A stretch of DNA of 64,000 bases, taken from positions 1,517,808-1,581,807 of the forward strand of contig JAWWNJ010000047.1 of assembly GCA_037176885.1 (NCBI GenBank), in the 5' to 3' direction. The stretch comes from Favolaschia claudopus. Its lineage: Eukaryota > Basidiomycota > Agaricomycetes > Agaricales > Mycenaceae. Shown piece after piece: positions 62,922 through 64,000 of the stretch. The number at the start of each line of letters is the position of its first letter. Position 1 is the stretch's first letter. The translations under genes and the position numbers were made by a program. The notes beneath the pieces were generated by a model. It was not told the origin of the DNA and did no database searches. It was given only the letters and a program-made list of their open reading frames with translations.

Positions 62922-63677
62922 CTAGCTACGGTAACGGTGAATTGAGCGCTCAATTCCGTGAAAAAGCACCCAAAATCTATGGGAATCACCAGCCAGTCTG
63001 TGAAAAAGCACCCCAAATCAGGAGATTCGCCAGCCAGGTTGTGAAAACCCCTCTCAAATCAGTGGATTCGCCAGCCAGACAGTGAAATAGCCTCCGAAAT
63101 CGGGGGATTCCCCAGCCAGCACAGAATCCCCAGCCAGGGATGAAAAACTTATAAGCCCTGACACCCGATTATCAGAAACGAATCTTATAATCACCAGCCA
63201 GGCCTTATAAGAATTGCGAGTCACTGCCAAAAAAAATTATAAGCCAGAGCCAAGGCTTATAAGAAATGCGATTGAACAGCCGACGCAAGCCATCGGGAAA
63301 AAATGGTGGAAAGCAAAAGGGTGTCAAATAGCCTACAAATCAGCCTAGTGTCACCGCAAACACCCGAACAGGTCTCGTTGACGTGCTATATTGACTTGAA
63401 TGGAAATCGTAAGGCTTGGAGCGAAACCTGAATACGACGGTCAATTGACCACCGATTGCCTTGGGTATAGGCTCGAATGGAAGCGTTTGAACAGGACTAT
63501 AAGATGACGTCACCAGCAATCGAGTCGCAGGTCACCTGACATTTCTGACTTGGTCAAACACTGCATTCGAAGCCATACGGAATACACAAGGCAACCCCCA
63601 AGCACGGACGTTAAGGTTGGTGACAACAGCACAACACGGACGTTAAGGTTAGTGGTCCCACTCCCCCGACGGAATTC
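62922..63677 (+). repeat. Subtelomeric satellite, 3037-bp repeat, copy B4 (truncated)
   Basis: Matches the other copies until CCCCCGACGGAATTC at 63677, where they continue ACCAGAATAT but this copy changes to TATTGGGAGC. It carries M6 and one pair of ACGTTAAGGTT boxes. Confidence 0.95.
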
Positions 63678-63825
63678 TATTGGGAGCGGCCCCAATCGGC
63701 CAGACGGCTTGTAAATATTAGTGGCCCGGGGAACCATTACTTCAAAAAACTTGGTTTTTTCTCGTAGGGTGAGATCCCCTCTTGCCCCTGATTCTTTAAG
63801 TACCACTTTAATATCCTAACTATTG
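63678..63825. other. Unique pretelomeric segment
   Basis: 148 bp found nowhere else in the window. It contains hairpins ATTGGG-AGCGGC-CCCAAT (63679-63696) and AAAAAC-TTG-GTTTTT (around 63750). It sits between the broken satellite and the telomere. It could be the end of a telomere-associated retroelement or a chromosome-healing junction; no protein is identified. Confidence 0.6.
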
Positions 63826-64000
63826 TTAGGGTTAGGGTTAGGGTTAGGGTTAGGGTTAGGGTTAGGGTTAGGGTTAGGGTAGGGTTAGGGTTAGGGTTAG
63901 GGTTAGGGTTAGGGTTAGGGTTAGGGTTAGGGTTAGGGTTAGGGTTAGGGTTAGGGTTAGGGTTAGGGTTAGGGTTAGGGTTAGGGGTTAGGGTTAGGGT
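63826..64000 (+). repeat. Telomere, (TTAGGG)n
   Basis: About 29 repeats of TTAGGG running to the end of the window, with two variant units: one shortened TAGGG near 63880 and one TTAGGGG at 63981-63987. Orientation shows that the right end is the chromosome terminus. Confidence 0.98.

Overview
This window is the right-hand end of a eukaryotic chromosome or scaffold. It finishes in about 175 bp of TTAGGG repeats running 5'->3' outward, so the G-rich strand points to the terminus. The best guess is a mushroom-forming basidiomycete (Agaricomycetes). Grounds: an F-box protein of the lineage-expanded agaric type (N-terminal coiled coil, then the F-box, then an LRR-like tail), a decayed JmjC/cupin-like gene of a family common in agarics, GT-AG introns of 45-60 nt, a Ty1/copia Gag fragment, and TTAGGG telomeres. 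Species was not determined.

Layout. 1-31 kb is gene-poor, repeat-rich sequence whose pyrimidine-rich strand switches back and forth. Its one recognisable gene is a broken JmjC-like gene on the minus strand (8431-12814) with six plausible splice-site pairs but many frame breaks. Around it lie intron-like GT...CTGAC/CTAAC...AG segments, a small tandem array of 'exon+intron' units (30609-31026, with relatives near 3.3 kb and, inverted, near 15 kb), tRNA-like SINE-type repeats (19.7-20.7 kb, 27 kb), a cluster of CGCGTCA words (25.6-26.8 kb), palindromic repeats and long C-homopolymers (up to 52 C). 31.1-33.7 kb (minus) holds one intact F-box-type gene whose 3' end abuts a frameshifted copia Gag fragment with a CCHC zinc knuckle. 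33.9-37.9 kb shows nothing recognisable apart from a palindromic motif cluster just upstream of the F-box gene.

37.9-63.7 kb is a long subtelomeric satellite with higher-order structure: 2.5 copies of a 6150-bp repeat (nearly identical; I saw two substitutions and one 2-bp deletion), then 3.25 copies of a 3037-bp repeat that look identical. Both derive from a ~1.4-1.7 kb monomer. No coding sequence is supported there. A 148-bp unique segment joins the satellite to the telomere.

The most interesting structure is in the satellite. Each monomer carries a module that starts with CTAGCTA. Next comes an 18-bp palindrome GAAT(N10)ATTC, and 25-26 bp after it a short array of 15-16 bp iterons starting GGAAT. 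The iteron word is homogeneous inside a module but differs between modules, and in several modules it copies the palindrome arm. Iteron spacings are 18-20, 31, 41-42 or 50-51 bp, close to whole helical turns. At the left array edge the module has a different palindrome and a different iteron word together, although the following ~6 kb is essentially identical to the next copy. This looks like a modular, sequence-specific protein-binding or replication/recombination element; its function is unknown.
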